Under the pieces are notes generated by a model, which ran no database searches, had not been told where the DNA came from, and saw only the letters and a list, made by a program, of their open reading frames with translations. From contig RQOL01000729.1 in the NCBI GenBank assembly GCA_013076295.1, positions 3,162,001 to 3,226,000 of the forward strand: a DNA stretch of 64,000 bases, given 5' to 3'. The DNA is from Sanderia malayensis (lineage: Eukaryota; Cnidaria; Scyphozoa; Semaeostomeae; Pelagiidae). The position numbers and the translations under genes were made by a program. The stretch's first letter is position 1; every line of letters starts with the position of its first letter. This document shows, one piece after another, positions 31,823 through 43,842 of the stretch.

Positions 31823-32341
31823 ATCGCACTTTGTCATGTCGTACGTTGGACTTTTACTCGTTTACTTTTATCTATGTTCATTGCCATTTGTGCCTACTAA
31901 TGAATTCAGATGCTAAACATGACAACAATACTGATTAAGCCACTAACGAATGAATTTGGGTCACTCTTGTCCATAATCATGCAAAAATTCCCAAAGTGTG
32001 AAAAAATTCCATATAAGGAAAAGGGTAAATTTTGGTCACGTGACCAAAACATGGGCATGCTGACCTCAAATTAGTAAGAAGCACCCAAATGGTGCATACT
32101 TTAAAGAAATCCGTTGCCAAAAGTGTTGTAGTTACTTCAGAAATAAGGATTGGAATATGAGCTCCTCCGCAGAGGTTAAACATCTCAGACCGTAACTTTG
32201 AACCCCCATAGCTCCCCCATCCACCCCAAGATCGCCGTTTACCATCACGATTCTTAATAACCAACACAAGGGCTACACAAAAATTGTAGTCTGGTAAATT
32301 CCGCACAAAAGTGGTACCTACCTCCACCACAGTCTGGTCTA
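31823..32341 (-). repeat. Right inverted repeat of the Academ-like element
   Basis: Reverse complement of 26515-27034; ends GGTCTA before the TAT duplication. Confidence 0.92.
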
Positions 32342-32344
32342 TAT

Positions 32345-33000
32345 ACAGCCCTTGTTGTTTGCTCTTTTGTTCTTTTTCTCATCTTTGTAGGAACAAACAT
32401 TTTGCTTTGTTCAGGATTTTTCTCGTCATTTTGTATTGGAGAAGTGGAATCAGTGACAGATAACAAGCTGCTACTACCTATTTTCTCCATCCAGAATATT
32501 GCATGTTTAAATTTGTTTCCTTTTCTGGGCTATCAAGGATGGCTCTATTGCTTCTTCTGGAGTGCAAGATCCTCTTGTTTGGACAAGAGGAAGTAGTTGG
32601 TTAAACTTGCCATACCCTTTCTCTTTTTGAAAGCGTTTTATTCTAGCAGCAGTTTTCATTGTCAATGCTGCTTTTTAGCATTCTGAACTACAGCGTTTAA
32701 ACTTTTCTCTTGTTTGGGCGATATTGAAAAGAAACTCTTCACCTCTTGCAATGCAACCTTTTCTTAACTCGGTTAGAATCTTCTCGTAATAACCTCCATT
32801 TTTGGCTGTTTTCACGTTGGTGAATATGAGTTTCTTTTGGAACAATTTACTGTCGCAAATTATATTCACCAAATCGTCTGTAGTTGATACATTCCACTTG
32901 GCTTTTCTTCCAACTCTTTTTTTTCCCTTCGGTTCTTTCTTATTTGTTTTTTTTTCTGTTGGGAATCAACCGATGGCCTAGCCATAGATTGATCAACGCC
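32345..33000 (-). pseudogene. Harbinger SANT/Myb-like partner, N-terminal part
   Basis: Minus-strand frames with several shifts: KGKKRVGRKAKWNVSTTDDL, LVNIICDSKLFQKKLIFTN and YYEKILTELRKGCIARGEEF (32872-32690) form a SANT/MADF-like DNA-binding region. GYGKFNQLLPLVQTRGSCTP follows (about 32620-32540), then a basic block KMRKRTKEQTTRAVY ending at 32345 where the transposon enters. A frame at 33250-33008 may be its start but is not convincing. At least three frame changes are present. Confidence 0.65.
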
Positions 33001-33334
33001 TAATTCGCTATCTTCTTCTGCAAAAAACTGTTTTTACCAACTCCTTAAATTTAGGGCCAATCTGATATTCAATTGAATTATCCTCGCTGCCATTTCTGTC
33101 TGATTCAAAACTATCAATTGCAGCCATCTCTGTACTCTTTTGGATGAAGTAACATAAAATAAAATCTGAGAAAAGAGTGTTTTTGCTTTTCGCGCTCTTC
33201 TTCGTTCCTTTACTCTGCACATGCTCACAATTTTGTACAATTACAAACACTGAACCAGCCTCAAAGTCAATTACATTTGGCTTGACATAAATTCATCGCC
33301 TGAACCCAAGTCGCATTTATGTTAGATTATCTAA

Positions 33335-34140
33335 AGCCTGCTGCACACTAGAGCTTGCTGCTGAGCTGATTGTCATTCGTGGCGGCGTGCTTAGCAGGAA
33401 ACTCCAGTGTGTGCTGAACGTTTTTTGAGAATTTTGTCACTCGTGCCAGATGACACCAATATTCAACATGTTGAATAATTTTGGTCTCGAATGACACTTT
33501 CCTCTGTGTGTGCGGCGAACTGAAGCAGCAAGTTTACGATATCTCCCTCAAAACGCATGCGTTTAGGTGGACAACGTGATCGCATTTGAAGACAAAATGG
33601 CCGAACAACAAAGCGACATGATCAGTGAATGAATGTTAGAGGATTCAAAAGATTCACAAAGTAAGAATTTGATTTATAAGATTCAGAAAGTGAAGACGTT
33701 CTCCTTTTTCTTTTGCATTTGCTGATGAGACGAGCTCGTAGACGTTTACAAACAGCCAATCGAAAAAGGAGAACTTCTTTGTGACAGTCGTTTGGCTGTC
33801 TGAATCTTATAAATCAAATTCTTGCTTTCTGAATCTTCTGAATCCTCTAACATTCATTCACTGATCATGTCGCTTTGTTGTTAGGCCATTTTGTCTTCAA
33901 ATGTGATCACATTGTCCACTTAAACGCATGGGCTTTGGAGCAGATATCGTAAGCTTGCTGCTTAAGTTCGCCGCACACACAGAGAAAAGTGTCATTCGAG
34001 ACCAAAATTATTCAACATGTTGAATCTGGCACGAGTGACAAAATTCTCGCAAAATGTCCAGCACACACTGGAGTTTCCTGCTAAGCTCTCCACCACGAAT
34101 GACAATCAGCTCAGCAGCAACCTCTAGTGTGCGGCAGGCT
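33335..34140. mobile_element. Fold-back MITE of Harbinger type
   Basis: An 806-bp near-perfect palindrome with about 375-bp arms and a short unpaired centre near 33715-33770. The ends are AGCCTGCTGCACACTAGAG / CTCTAGTGTGCGGCAGGCT, flanked by TAA (33332-33334, 34141-34143), the target preference of Harbinger elements. Each arm carries ACAAAATGGCCGAACAACAA (the right arm has changed bases), which looks like the start of a coding exon taken from a parent element. No functional gene. Confidence 0.88.
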
Positions 34141-34429
34141 TAACAGAGCATCATAAAGTTAAGATAAATTTGAGTCAAATTGAACAGTTGGATACAAACG
34201 ATAGATTTATCATGGATTTATCATAGCCTTAAATTTGTAATCCTTCTAGGAAACCAACAGCCTATCTTTTTTGGGATGATATTAATAAAAGTGTTAGAAA
34301 GGCAAAAGAAATGTATAGAATGGGGAAATGTATAGAATGGGGAAAAGTTTAGGCACAAAGGGCAGAAACAAAAGTTTTCCCAACAATGCTCATCTACTTT
34401 TGTTAGGCCACCTAACAGCCAATGTGGCC

Positions 34430-36440
34430 AAAGAAATACTGCTCATACTCGTTTTTTAGGGAAAGGCCGAAAACCAACCAGAGGGAAGCGGCCACAGTAT
34501 GGATAATTCAACCAGAAGTAAGTACAAAACAAAGCAATGAACAGGTAAATTGGAACAAATTAAACTTTATTTGAAAAACAAGGCATCGGATCTTAAAGCA
34601 GGCTTTGTAGCAAAATATTGGAATTCTTGGGCCTCACTCACCTCTGGCTATGAGGTATATCAACTGTCAAAGGCATGCCAATTGATTTTGATAAAATACC
34701 TTCACAACAGTTTAAGATATTCTGCTGGGACAGTACTTTTAATGCAGAAGAAATTATCCATTGTTATTAACAAGGAGATAGAAAAGCTCCTCAAAAAAGG
34801 GGTCCTTGCTGAGTCAACACATGAAGATGGGGAATTTATTTCACCAATTTTTCTTTGAGTGATGGCACTTTTCGTCTCATTCTAAATCTCAAAGAGTTTG
34901 ACAAATTTATTCCTAAAACTTATTTCAAAATGGACACCATTTACTCTGTGTTCTATCTGATTCAGATATGCCTACTATTCTGTTCCCAATAAAACTCAGG
35001 ACCAAAAGTTCTTAAAATTTGTACATAAAGGGAAGATGTATCAATTTTGTGTATTGCCAAATGGCTTTTCTCTAGGGCCAAGATTCACAGAATCCAAAAT
35101 TCACAGAATTACTAATGCCGCCTCTAGCATCCTTGAGAAAGGACAATGTTATTGTATTGGCTTATATTGATGATCTAATATTAGTTCACAAAGAATTCAA
35201 TGGCTGTTTAGAGGCAGTGCAATGGTGTGTAACTTTACTTGAGAGTTTAGGATTTTTGATACATCCAGACAAATGCCAATTTGTTCCATGTCAAACCATT
35301 GAGTACCTTGGGTTTGTTATTGATTCAAGGGAAATACAGATCTGCCTTTCTAACAACAGGAAAGTCAAAATTATGTATTTGTCAAGGGCCATGCAAGGCC
35401 TGAAACATCCGTCTATTCAACAAGTCTCACAAGTATTGGGAGCTATAACCAGTAGCTTCCCAGGGGTGGAATTTGGACCACTTCACTATCGCCTCCTAGA
35501 ATCTGACAAAATAAAGGCTCTTAAATGTGCAAAAGGGAATTTTGATAGGTCTATATCAATATCCTCAGTTGCCAATGAGAAAATACAATGGTGGATTGAT
35601 AATGTGTTTTTTGCAAAAAATTTTATCACCCATGGGAACCCATCAATAACTGTTACAACAGTTGCATCTAGCACTGGATGGGGTGCAGTATTTAGTGAGA
35701 AAAGAGAATCTGGCATCTGAAACAAAACTGAGATCGAATGTCACATAAATGTACTTGAACTAAAAGCAGTCTTTTTCGCACTTTCTTCGCTATTTACAAG
35801 TTCAAGGAACAAGGACATCAAAGTTCTTCCTAATAACACTACCGCGGTTTGAAGTATTAACAAAATGGGCTCAATTAATTCTCGAAATTGCAATGCAACT
35901 GCTAAATGCGTTTGGGAATGGGCAATTTCTAGGAATATTTGGCTAGCTAGTCATTTGCCTGGAATCCTAAACAAGGAGTCAGATTTTGAGTCAAGGAAAA
36001 ATGATGTCAGAACCGAATTAAAGTTGTTCACCCACCACTTCGGGGATGTTGTGAATTATTTCAGTTTCGACCCAGAAATAGATCTTTTTGCATCTAGAGC
36101 TCATACTCAATTAGAAAAATATATCGCATACCACCCAGATCCTGGGTAAATAGCTGTGAATTCATTTTCAGTCAACTGGTATGATGTGAAAATTTATGCC
36201 ACGTGTGGGAAGGATGCTGAGTAAAATGATAACTGATAAGGCACATGGCATTGTAATTGTGCCCAACTGGACTAACCAAACATGGTTTTCAGTTTTAATG
36301 GTGATTAAATTTCGAATTTAGTCAGAGTTAATGTTGAAAGAAATTATCCATTCCTTGTTATTTGCACACGGCAAAATGCTGATGGGTTGATAAGAATCGG
36401 ATCCCCGATCCTGCAGTGAAATACCCATGGGGTTGGCATC
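34430..36440 (+). pseudogene. DIRS-like reverse transcriptase and RNase H
   Basis: Fragments in several frames. A leader (34550-34858) ends KGVLAESTHEDGEFISPIFL, then DGTFRLILNLKEFDKFIPKT (34865-34925). LKFVHKGKMYQFCVLPNGFS follows (about 35010-35075), then the RT catalytic box VLAYIDDLILVH (35150-35190) with LESLGFLIHPDKCQFVP and EYLGFVIDS. RNase H follows (35640-36150) with STGWGAVF, a broken piece, and FDPEIDLFASRAHTQLEKYI; then INSF-type tail and DKAHGIVIVPNWT (about 36235-36275). The motif spelling (PNG, IDD, DLFAS) is that of DIRS/Ngaro rather than Gypsy. At least five lesions. A recombinase N-terminus follows at 36.9 kb, the expected order. Confidence 0.82.
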
Positions 36441-36880
36441 CCCAATATCGTTGTCAATCGACAGTCTTTCACCTCCTCTCCTTTGAGGTATTTAGTTGTA
36501 TGAACCATCATTGTTTTACGACTGTGCTTCGCACACGTTCAATTCAATTCCTCCCACCCTCCCTGTCCTCTTTTATTGTTTATTGATTTACATTTTGATT
36601 TCAGTCATCATTTTGCTGTTTGACCATTCGGTTAGTACCGCCAGGTTTACCGGCCGGACAATTTGCACGGCAAATCGGGACACCAATCCTAAAAGCGTAT
36701 CCCTACTCAAGCAATCCGGGCCGGTAGGCTAACCGCCCAAATTCTTGAGATAACATTAACATGGCATTTGTCAATGTGATCCTTATCTCATTCCATCTAG
36801 CAAACATCAGCTGCCTCTCCCGAACCAGCCAGAAGTCAAACACCAGCTACACAAAAAGATGGAATTACTGGCATGTCTTG
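36441..36880. other. No gene seen
   Basis: Spacer inside the DIRS-like element between the RNase H tail and the recombinase start. It contains a GC-richer stretch (36630-36720), and frames across it have no family I recognise. Confidence 0.4.
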
Positions 36881-36887
36881 TGCCTAG

Positions 36888-37160
36888 GTGAATAAGAGCT
36901 TATCAAGTGGAGCAGTTGACCTGATAATGGCCTCATGGACAGAGGCTACCCAAAAAGTACTCTATATTAGAAAATGGTGTAGTTTTTGTGAAAATCATGC
37001 TTATGACATTTCCAAACCATGTATTTGTCACGGGGTGGAATTTACCACAAATCTTTTTCAAGAAACAAATAGTGAATACTCAGCTTTGAACACAGCAAGA
37101 TCTGCACTGTCTGCTATTATTCTCCTATTATGAACCTGTTAATGGTATACCAATAGACCC
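36888..37160 (+). pseudogene. Tyrosine recombinase N-terminal domain (DIRS-like)
   Basis: The frame reads LSSGAVDLIMASWTEATQK, then YIRKWCSFC and SEYSALNTARSALSAI, the SAM-like core-binding domain of DIRS-type recombinases. It stops at about 37135-37160. The catalytic half is absent and the next sequence is unrelated, so the element is truncated here. Confidence 0.8.
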
Positions 37161-37384
37161 CTTTCACGATGTTTTCACACCTTGAATCTCTGCACAAAAC
37201 CGAGGTTATAGATGTAGTGGCGCATTTTTCAAACATCTCTTACAGCGTTTCAAGGCAAAAATCGTGCTTTTTCCTCTACTGTTAAATTGCTGTAAAATTC
37301 ACAGAAAGTATTAATACGAGTAACAAAAACGCACCTAATATGACTAGAGACTTACTGCAGAGGAAGATGCAATTTTTGGGGGTC

Positions 37385-37650
37385 AATGTGCAACTTTTGG
37401 CTGTCAGAGCTATTTTTATTGAGATGGATATCAAATGGGCCCAAATTATTTTACATTTCCGAAATCAAATTTTGAGAAGCTTCGTTGGTGCGATTTGATA
37501 AAAACAACAGATGGCAGGGACGGTTTTGAGGTGACGAACCTGACTGTCTTGTGTGAAAAGCTTTTTGCATCGGCTGATATCAAGCGAATCCCAACTAAGT
37601 GGCGTCTTGTTTCTGGTGCAGTGCAGTGCCTTCGTTATAAACCTTCATGA
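37385..37650 (+). pseudogene. THAP zinc-finger fragment
   Basis: An upstream frame carries CATFGC at about 37390-37408, followed by a stop and then YFTFPKSNFEKLRWCDLI and TNLTVLCEKLFASADI, ending RIPTKWRLVSGAV. This order (C..C, W, C..H, AVP) is that of THAP DNA-binding domains of P-element and Kolobok-type transposases. The final His of the C2CH set (usually CS.HF) reads L in CEKLF, so metal binding would be lost. No transposase follows. Bases 37161-37384 hold nothing else. Confidence 0.6.
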
Positions 37651-37891
37651 AACGAAAACTGTCTTTTCTCCAACAACACAACCCGCAAGTGCTCATCATG
37701 AAAGTCTTCCGAAATTTCTGATACTTGCGAATCCAAGTATTCTTCTCTTCGCAAGAAAAAGCGTCCGATCACTCACCTACAAGAGTTTATTCTAGTTCTG
37801 ATGAGACTGAAAGTGGTTTCCCACCTCTGGCATGCCCAGCTCATTTGCTAGCTTTAAAATCTCATTTGGGAACTGGTCAGGGGTTTGGGAA
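37651..37891. other. No gene seen
   Basis: Short frame continuing past the THAP fragment without recognisable content. Confidence 0.35.
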
Positions 37892-38178
37892 CAGGTAGAA
37901 AATAATTTCCAAGATTAAACAAGCGCTAATGCTGTTTAATCTGAACTATTTACTTACCTGATTCCCAGACCCCCTGACTAGGATTCAAATGCCCACCGCA
38001 TTTACCCCACAATTGGCGCTATGATCTGGGCATAGTTTTATAGAGCTCTAAAGGAGGATGTTCCGGGAGTCTGGGGTCTACCTCACTTGAATCCTAGTCA
38101 AAGGGTCTGGGAATCAGGTAAGTAAAAATTCCGATCAAACAGCCCCATAGCTTGTTTAATCTTGGAAATTTTCTCCTG
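37892..38178. mobile_element. Fold-back element, 287 bp
   Basis: Arms 37892-37997 and about 38085-38178 are imperfect reverse complements, sharing TTTCCAAGATTAAACAAG, TTACTTACCTGATTCCCAGA and CTAGGATTCAA. About 90 unpaired bases lie between. No target duplication could be fixed. Non-coding. The following 38179-38468 also shows no gene. Confidence 0.75.
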
Positions 38179-38468
38179 CTAACAAAAACACGTCTGCTTG
38201 CTGGCTGAATTCAATTCAATTTATAATTTATAGATTTTGAAATGTAATTAGAAGTCAATGGCCATTGTCTCCACCGCATTTTCGGTTGTTAAAGTTCATT
38301 TCCAATGTCCTGGGCATGAAAAATTTCCAGAGTACAAAGGTCATGCCAAGTTTCAATGACAACAATAAATCTTCTTTAGGCCTAAATCAACCCTCTTTCC
38401 CAAATATGTCTTAAATTGAAACGTGTAACCTGTACATATGTGCCTTCTTGTCTAATAGTAATTTAATC

Positions 38469-39857
38469 ATGTTAGAGCAGTTGCAGAGTGCTGTAGATAA
38501 TGTGGATTGGAATCTTTCCTTATTTTGTCAACATTTCAGCAATGAAGATGTTCAAAGCCCAAAGGATAAAACAGGTAGGCAAAATTAACTTTCACATCTG
38601 ATGGTGTGATACTGCCAGAAACCTCGTACACGTCCCCAAGGATGCCCCCGAATCCCTGAGAATATACTGAAATCGTTGATAATCCCTTAGATTCCCCTAG
38701 AATTCACAAAAAGCCTTCAAAATCCCCTGAAATTAGCAAGAGTTTCCATTTTTTATTTCTCTGCCTCTATACGTCAGATATATTTGTTGTAGGCTTCAAT
38801 CCCAACAAAAACACATTCACACCAATTCTGGACATTTGAAAGATTTTGAAATGCTGAATGCATTACCTCCTCAACTGTTGTGTAGATGTGCTAGTTATGA
38901 GAAAATAGAATCTCTTGCAGATGCATTCTTACATAGCAATGCATTTCTCTATAAGTCATGCTTCTCTGTCTATGACAAGCAGAAACTCAATCGCAAGTGT
39001 AAGTATCAGGAGTCATTAACTGAAAAAAGGTGAAGAAGAACTTAGCAACAAAGACCCTCTTGTTACTGCCCAGCCATGACAAAGACCCAGTAGAAGAAGC
39101 ATTCATATGAAGAACGTTGCAATGGCATGTTTCTCTTGTTGTGAGCAAGACGACAAAATCAATCTCCATCAATGCAAAACATTGATTGTACATCAAAGAG
39201 GAAAACAATGTACTGAGGACATCAGAGATACACATATTTTAGCAAAACTTAGTGAAGGAGATATGGTTGCCATTGACGAAAAATATCATGTAAAATGTTT
39301 GGTTATATTTTATAACAACCATCGTGTGCATGCTAGAAAGGTAATATCCATTACCTTTTATTAATTTTTTATAGATTTCGAATGTACATTGTACATTATT
39401 CTGAAACATATGCGTTATGCTAGCACTACATCAAACATTTTACTTATTAGGAATTCGTGAGCTTGATTCAAGGAAAAGTCCTTATTGAAAAACAAACCCC
39501 TGTGTTTTATATGATAGATCTCAGAGAAGAATTTGAAGATACATTAAGATTTCTTTGTGCACCAGAACATTTCATTAAGAATGTTAATGTTGCAGGGCTA
39601 AAGAATGATCATCTTCGAGAGATACCTGGCATGTGTCAACAGAAAGGGCAAATCCATGAGTTTAATCATCGAGGAACAATTTGGAAAGCTTCCATTGAAT
39701 GCTCTTAAAATACATTGCAGATGGTGGTATAATTCTATCAAAAGTGGCAAGGATAGTAGAAAGGTTTTTGTTTGCGATAAATGAATAATTCGATGGTGAT
39801 CTTTCTAGAATAAGGCAGAATTGGTGTGTTCCATTGCCACTTTTGAATCTGGTTTCT
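38469..39857 (+). pseudogene. Academ-like gene, 5' exons (segment 1 of 3)
   Basis: Three exons. Exon 1, 38469-38574, starts with ATG and holds NVDWNLSLFCQHF; its donor is ACAG|GTAGGC. Exon 2, 38793-39340, holds KDFEMLNALPPQLL, SCFSVYDKQKLNRK, a frame change near 39030, CFSCCEQDDKINLHQC and AKLSEGDMVAIDEKYHVKCL; its donor is AAAG|GTAATA. Exon 3, from 39451, holds PVFYMIDLREEFED and, after a shift near 39710, GIILSKVARIVERF up to the insertion of an old Kolobok at 39862. The Cys pairs resemble the N-terminal zinc region of the invertebrate family whose later part carries EADTR. The gene continues at 50607 and again at 57225. Confidence 0.72.
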
Positions 39858-39861
39858 TTAA

Positions 39862-40329
39862 AGGCTTACTACAATCAAAAAAAGTGATATGATTTTTTTG
39901 CATTTGATGATAAACCTATATACCAGGAACTGATCATAAAACCGTTTTCAGAATGAAAATTCATCCAGTAGACTTTTTTCACAAGCCTGCAAAGTCTTAT
40001 TTTGCCATTTCAACTGTGACAGCCATGATGTTATAATCATGACACATTTCAAGCCTTTGTATTGAAGAGTATCGTAGCTTTTTACTGTACTCTCCATAGC
40101 TCAACAAATAGCTCATGAATCAATAATCGTTTCGCAATGCATAAATACTAAGGTGTTTTCACAAATTTTGCAATTCTTTTCATAATTTTAGAAAACGGTT
40201 TGGGGGGAATAATTGTGGTCTGAGTTGGGGGAGTTTTGGTCATGACATCCAACTGCGGGAGGGCAATCAGCCATGGCAGAGAGCGGAAGCAAACAACAGG
40301 GAATGTCAGTGTTTATATATCAAAATACT
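39862..40329. mobile_element. Old Kolobok copy A, left part
   Basis: Begins AGGCTTACTACAATCAAAAA after TTAA (39858-39861) and matches the left end of the intact Kolobok (43933 onward) for about 460 bp at roughly 80% identity. At 40329 it is interrupted by a hAT transposon and continues at 49576. Confidence 0.85.
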
Positions 40330-40731
40330 CAGAAGCGTCGTGGCCGGGGGGGGGCCAGTGGGGGCCACGCCCCCCCCCTGCAACCAAATTTGTCCGAAAT
40401 TGTCGGAAAAAGCTGATCTTGTCGGAAAAGTTGAGATCTTTACTTCCAATTTTTAAAAGCTAGATTTTTTGTACAGACATCACATCAGTTTCAGTCTGAT
40501 GACTTCCATTTTGCATCTTTATCCCATTATATTATTGCTGTTATTATAACAGTAATTAAGTGGCAATATGAAACGTGGCCGTCCTTATCTGAACAAGAAT
40601 TGGATGTTGCTTTTGTTTCTTAAGTTCGATTTTCAAATTAAACGAGCACGTGTTGAATTGAATTGGTGATTCAAATCCAACAGATTGACATTGATGTTGA
40701 CAGTATATGGCCTAAGTTATGAACGAATGTC

Positions 40732-43700
40732 ATGGAAAAACCGATTTCAAAACGTCGTAAAATTGAATGTCTCCTCTGCAAGAGAACTTTCGACAGCGAC
40801 TATCGATCACGCCGCAACAAGAAATACCATGCGCAAAAGATAAAGAAACACCAGCATGTTCCATATCAGCAATTGGGTTCTCGGACAAATTCATTCCAGG
40901 TTAGTCCAGGCCTACCTAGTCTAGTTTCTAACACTGACTGTATGTAGGTAATGTAAGCAATAAATTTGACTTTGTTTTTGTTTTTTCACAAATCTTTAAA
41001 TTTCTGTAAACTTCTTTAAAAATGTAGCTATATAAAATTTATTTTACAAAGCTTTGTTCTTTCAACAAATAGTGTTTTAAAAGTGTTTATTTTTGGAGGA
41101 TAAAACAGTTTATTGTTGTTAAAGATTGCATCATCCTCGTCATCGTCAAAGGGAGGCCAATACCAGTTGGCAGAAGCAAAAGTTAGCTGCAATGAAACTA
41201 ATGTGAACTCCAACGAGTGCGAGCCGCAGAAAATTCAAGCAGAATTGCAGCCAGAACTGGATGCTCCAGAAGCTGCAGAGCCAAGTCCAGGAATAATGCA
41301 CTTCGTCACTGGTGAGAATACCAATGAAAACGAGGGCTAAAGCCAAGGATCGTTTGTAGATCTCAATAAAAAAGAAGAGTCAAATGCATGTGACACTGAT
41401 AGCCTCTCAAACATGATGAATGAAGAAATTGAAGATTGCAAGCCAGTTCAAAATATTACATATGATCCGACAACCTACGTGGAGAAAGATATCAATGCTG
41501 CTCTAAAAAGAAAATAATTTTGAATGGCGCATTTCAACCGACAGCAAAAGAAATGAAAAACAATTGTTTTCCGAAGTCCATATCAGGTGATCATTTTCGA
41601 AGTTTTAACGAAAGTTGGTACAAAGTCAATGTTGGAAATAACACCTTTAAAAGAGAATGACTTGCATACTCTCCAATGAAGGATGCAGTTTATTGTCATT
41701 TATGTGTATTCTTTAGCAGAAACAAAGACAAAGAGACCCCATTTACTAAAACAGGCTTCCGGGATTGGAAAAAGGCACTGGTGAAATTTTCAAAACATGA
41801 GCAAAGTGGATGCCATGTCGATTCATCCGTTGACTACGTCAACTTTTGCACCAAAATAGCCATAGATGAGCAACTTTCGGACGCCACAAGGCAGACCAGC
41901 ATGGCCAGACAGAAGAGGGTTGAAAAAAATCGCAATGTCATGAAAAGGTTGATTGATATCACTCAATTTTTAGCAAAACAAGGCTTGGCATTTAGAGGGC
42001 ACCGAGAAGATATCACGACTGAAACAACAAACAAAGGAAATTTTCTGGCGCTTGCTGCTGAACTGCTTTCTAAATACGATGAAATACTTGCAAGTCATCT
42101 TAGTGAGATAAAAAAGGAAAAGCAAAAGAAAATACAAAGGAAAAGTATAAAAAAAACAAACGAAAAGGAAGAGGTAACTTAGTTACATTCCTGAGTGCAG
42201 AATCACAGAATAAGATCATCGAGAGTATCGGAGACAAGCTTCTGCAAAAAATTGTTTGCGAGATCAAATCGGCTGGAATCTACAGCATAGCAATGGACTG
42301 CACAACAGATGCATCTCACGCTGATCAACTGTCTCTAATCATAACGTATTTGAATGATTCATATGATATAACAGAGCGCCTAGTGAATATCCAAAGAGTG
42401 AAAGATTTGTCTGCCAAAGGCTTGTTAGCGACCTTAAGGGACATTCTGAGCAAAAATTCGATCAATTTGAGTGATGCCGTGGGGCAGTCGTATGATGGGG
42501 CCTCTGTCATGAGGGGAAAATACAACAGCCTTAAATCGCTGATTCAAAAGGAGAGTTCTAAGTGTCTTTTCATTTGAACGTTTGACCACGTACTGAACTT
42601 AGTAATAATGGAAGCTTGCAGTTCTTCGATTGCTGCTAAATCACTATTTGGATTTTTGGAAAAATTGTAGGCGTTTTTCTCTGCGCCAAGAAAAAGAAGC
42701 GACATCCTGGAAGAGAAGCAGAAAATTGCTAACATTTCTCAAAATCGTAGACCACAACGAGTTTCTACTACGAGGTGGTGGTCACACCAAAGAGCGCTTG
42801 ATAATGTTTTCTTTTCACAATCTGAAAGCTTATATGACTGTTTCATTGATACCTTGAATGATTGCCAATCACCTCCACAGAGCAACGAAACAGTAAATGA
42901 CGCTGAAGCATTGGAAAGAAAGTTGACTTCATTTGAAACCGTTTTGACAGCGCATCTCTTCAAGAGAATTTTCGCTATAACCGACCCAGCTTCTTCATAT
43001 CTACAGTCTGAAAAAATCGACTTCTTGACAGCTATTCGATTGGTGGAAACAGCCGAACAACAACTGCGACAGCTTCGTGACGAGTTTGGCGTGATCTTGA
43101 CTCAGGCAAAAGAGTTCTGCGCAAGTCACGAACTTGAGCAGCAAAATTTTGCAAAAAATGCACACAAAAGAGAAAGAGAATGGCTGATGAAAACGATACG
43201 GTTGACGAGGTGATTGAAGAAAATCCAGCATGCATGTATCGCAGGGAAACTTTCTTATATGCAATTGACACTTCAGTTAGATCAATTAATGAGCGCTTCT
43301 CATCGCACAAGGCTATCCTTGCCGATTTTGCCTCACTTGATCCAGAATGTTTTAAAGACCATAGAAGCAGCAACACATTGCCATCCAATGCCTTCAAAAA
43401 TGTTGCACAGAACTATGGTCAAGATTCCAACAAGTTAAAGGAAGAATATGCGTCATTTGTTGAAATTTATCCCAATCTGAAGGAATCTAGCCAGCTGTCA
43501 TTGCTATCTGAATCTAATGCTTCAGGAAATTCTGATTTGAATCGAGAGAACTTTCTAACAGCATTGAAACTATTGGCAAAGTACAATTTAAAGAGTGCAT
43601 ATCCAAACCTATTCTGCCTCTACAAGATTTTAGTCACACTCCCAATCGGCTCCACCAAGTGCGAACGAACCTTTTCGAAATTGAAATATGTAAAAAATAG

Positions 43701-43842
43701 ACTGAGATCAACCATGGGACAGGCACGACTTAATGCACTGATGCTTGTAAATATCGAAAGAGAATTGGTAAAGCAATTGAATTATGAGGACATTATTGAT
43801 TCATTTGCAGCAAGCCAACTATTACAGAATATGCTATTATAA
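40732..43842 (+). pseudogene. hAT transposase, ZMYM1/DUF4371 type
   Basis: Starts MEKPISKRRKIECLLCKRTF with a small zinc-finger-like block, then an apparent intron. It continues with an acidic region (41113-41500), a TTF-type finger region ending KDAVYCHLCVFFSRN (41676-41720) and the DUF4371 part: SIAMDCTTDASHADQLSLII holds the first catalytic Asp (42285-42345) and GQSYDGASVMRG the second (42483-42518). The C-terminal hAT dimerisation region follows: LFCLYKILVTLPIGSTKCER and FSKLKYVKNRLRSTMGQARL (43605-43740), ending at a stop at 43842. Lesions: stops near 41338, 41515, 41660, 42180 and 42575 and frame changes near 42660 and 43210. The Glu-bearing segment lies in the better-preserved C-terminal half. 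Confidence 0.85.

Larger units (their letters stand above)
26515..32341. mobile_element. Academ-like DNA transposon, 5.8 kb, with 520-bp inverted repeats
   Basis: A 5,827-bp element ending in TAGACCAGACTGTGG / CCACAGTCTGGTCTA. Its inverted repeats extend about 520 bp (26515-27034 and 31823-32341). The flanks carry TAT (26512-26514 and 32342-32344). It splits the Harbinger partner gene, and removal of the element and one TAT restores that reading frame, which independently fixes the ends. One large gene on the minus strand fills the interior. The 3-bp duplication plus an XPG-like nuclease motif point to Academ; that family name is tentative. Confidence 0.88.

Noticed and set aside
33008..33250. 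Start of the Harbinger partner gene
   Set aside because: The frame is open but has no family motif and is separated from the SANT-like block by shifts; kept only as a possibility in the partner-gene entry.
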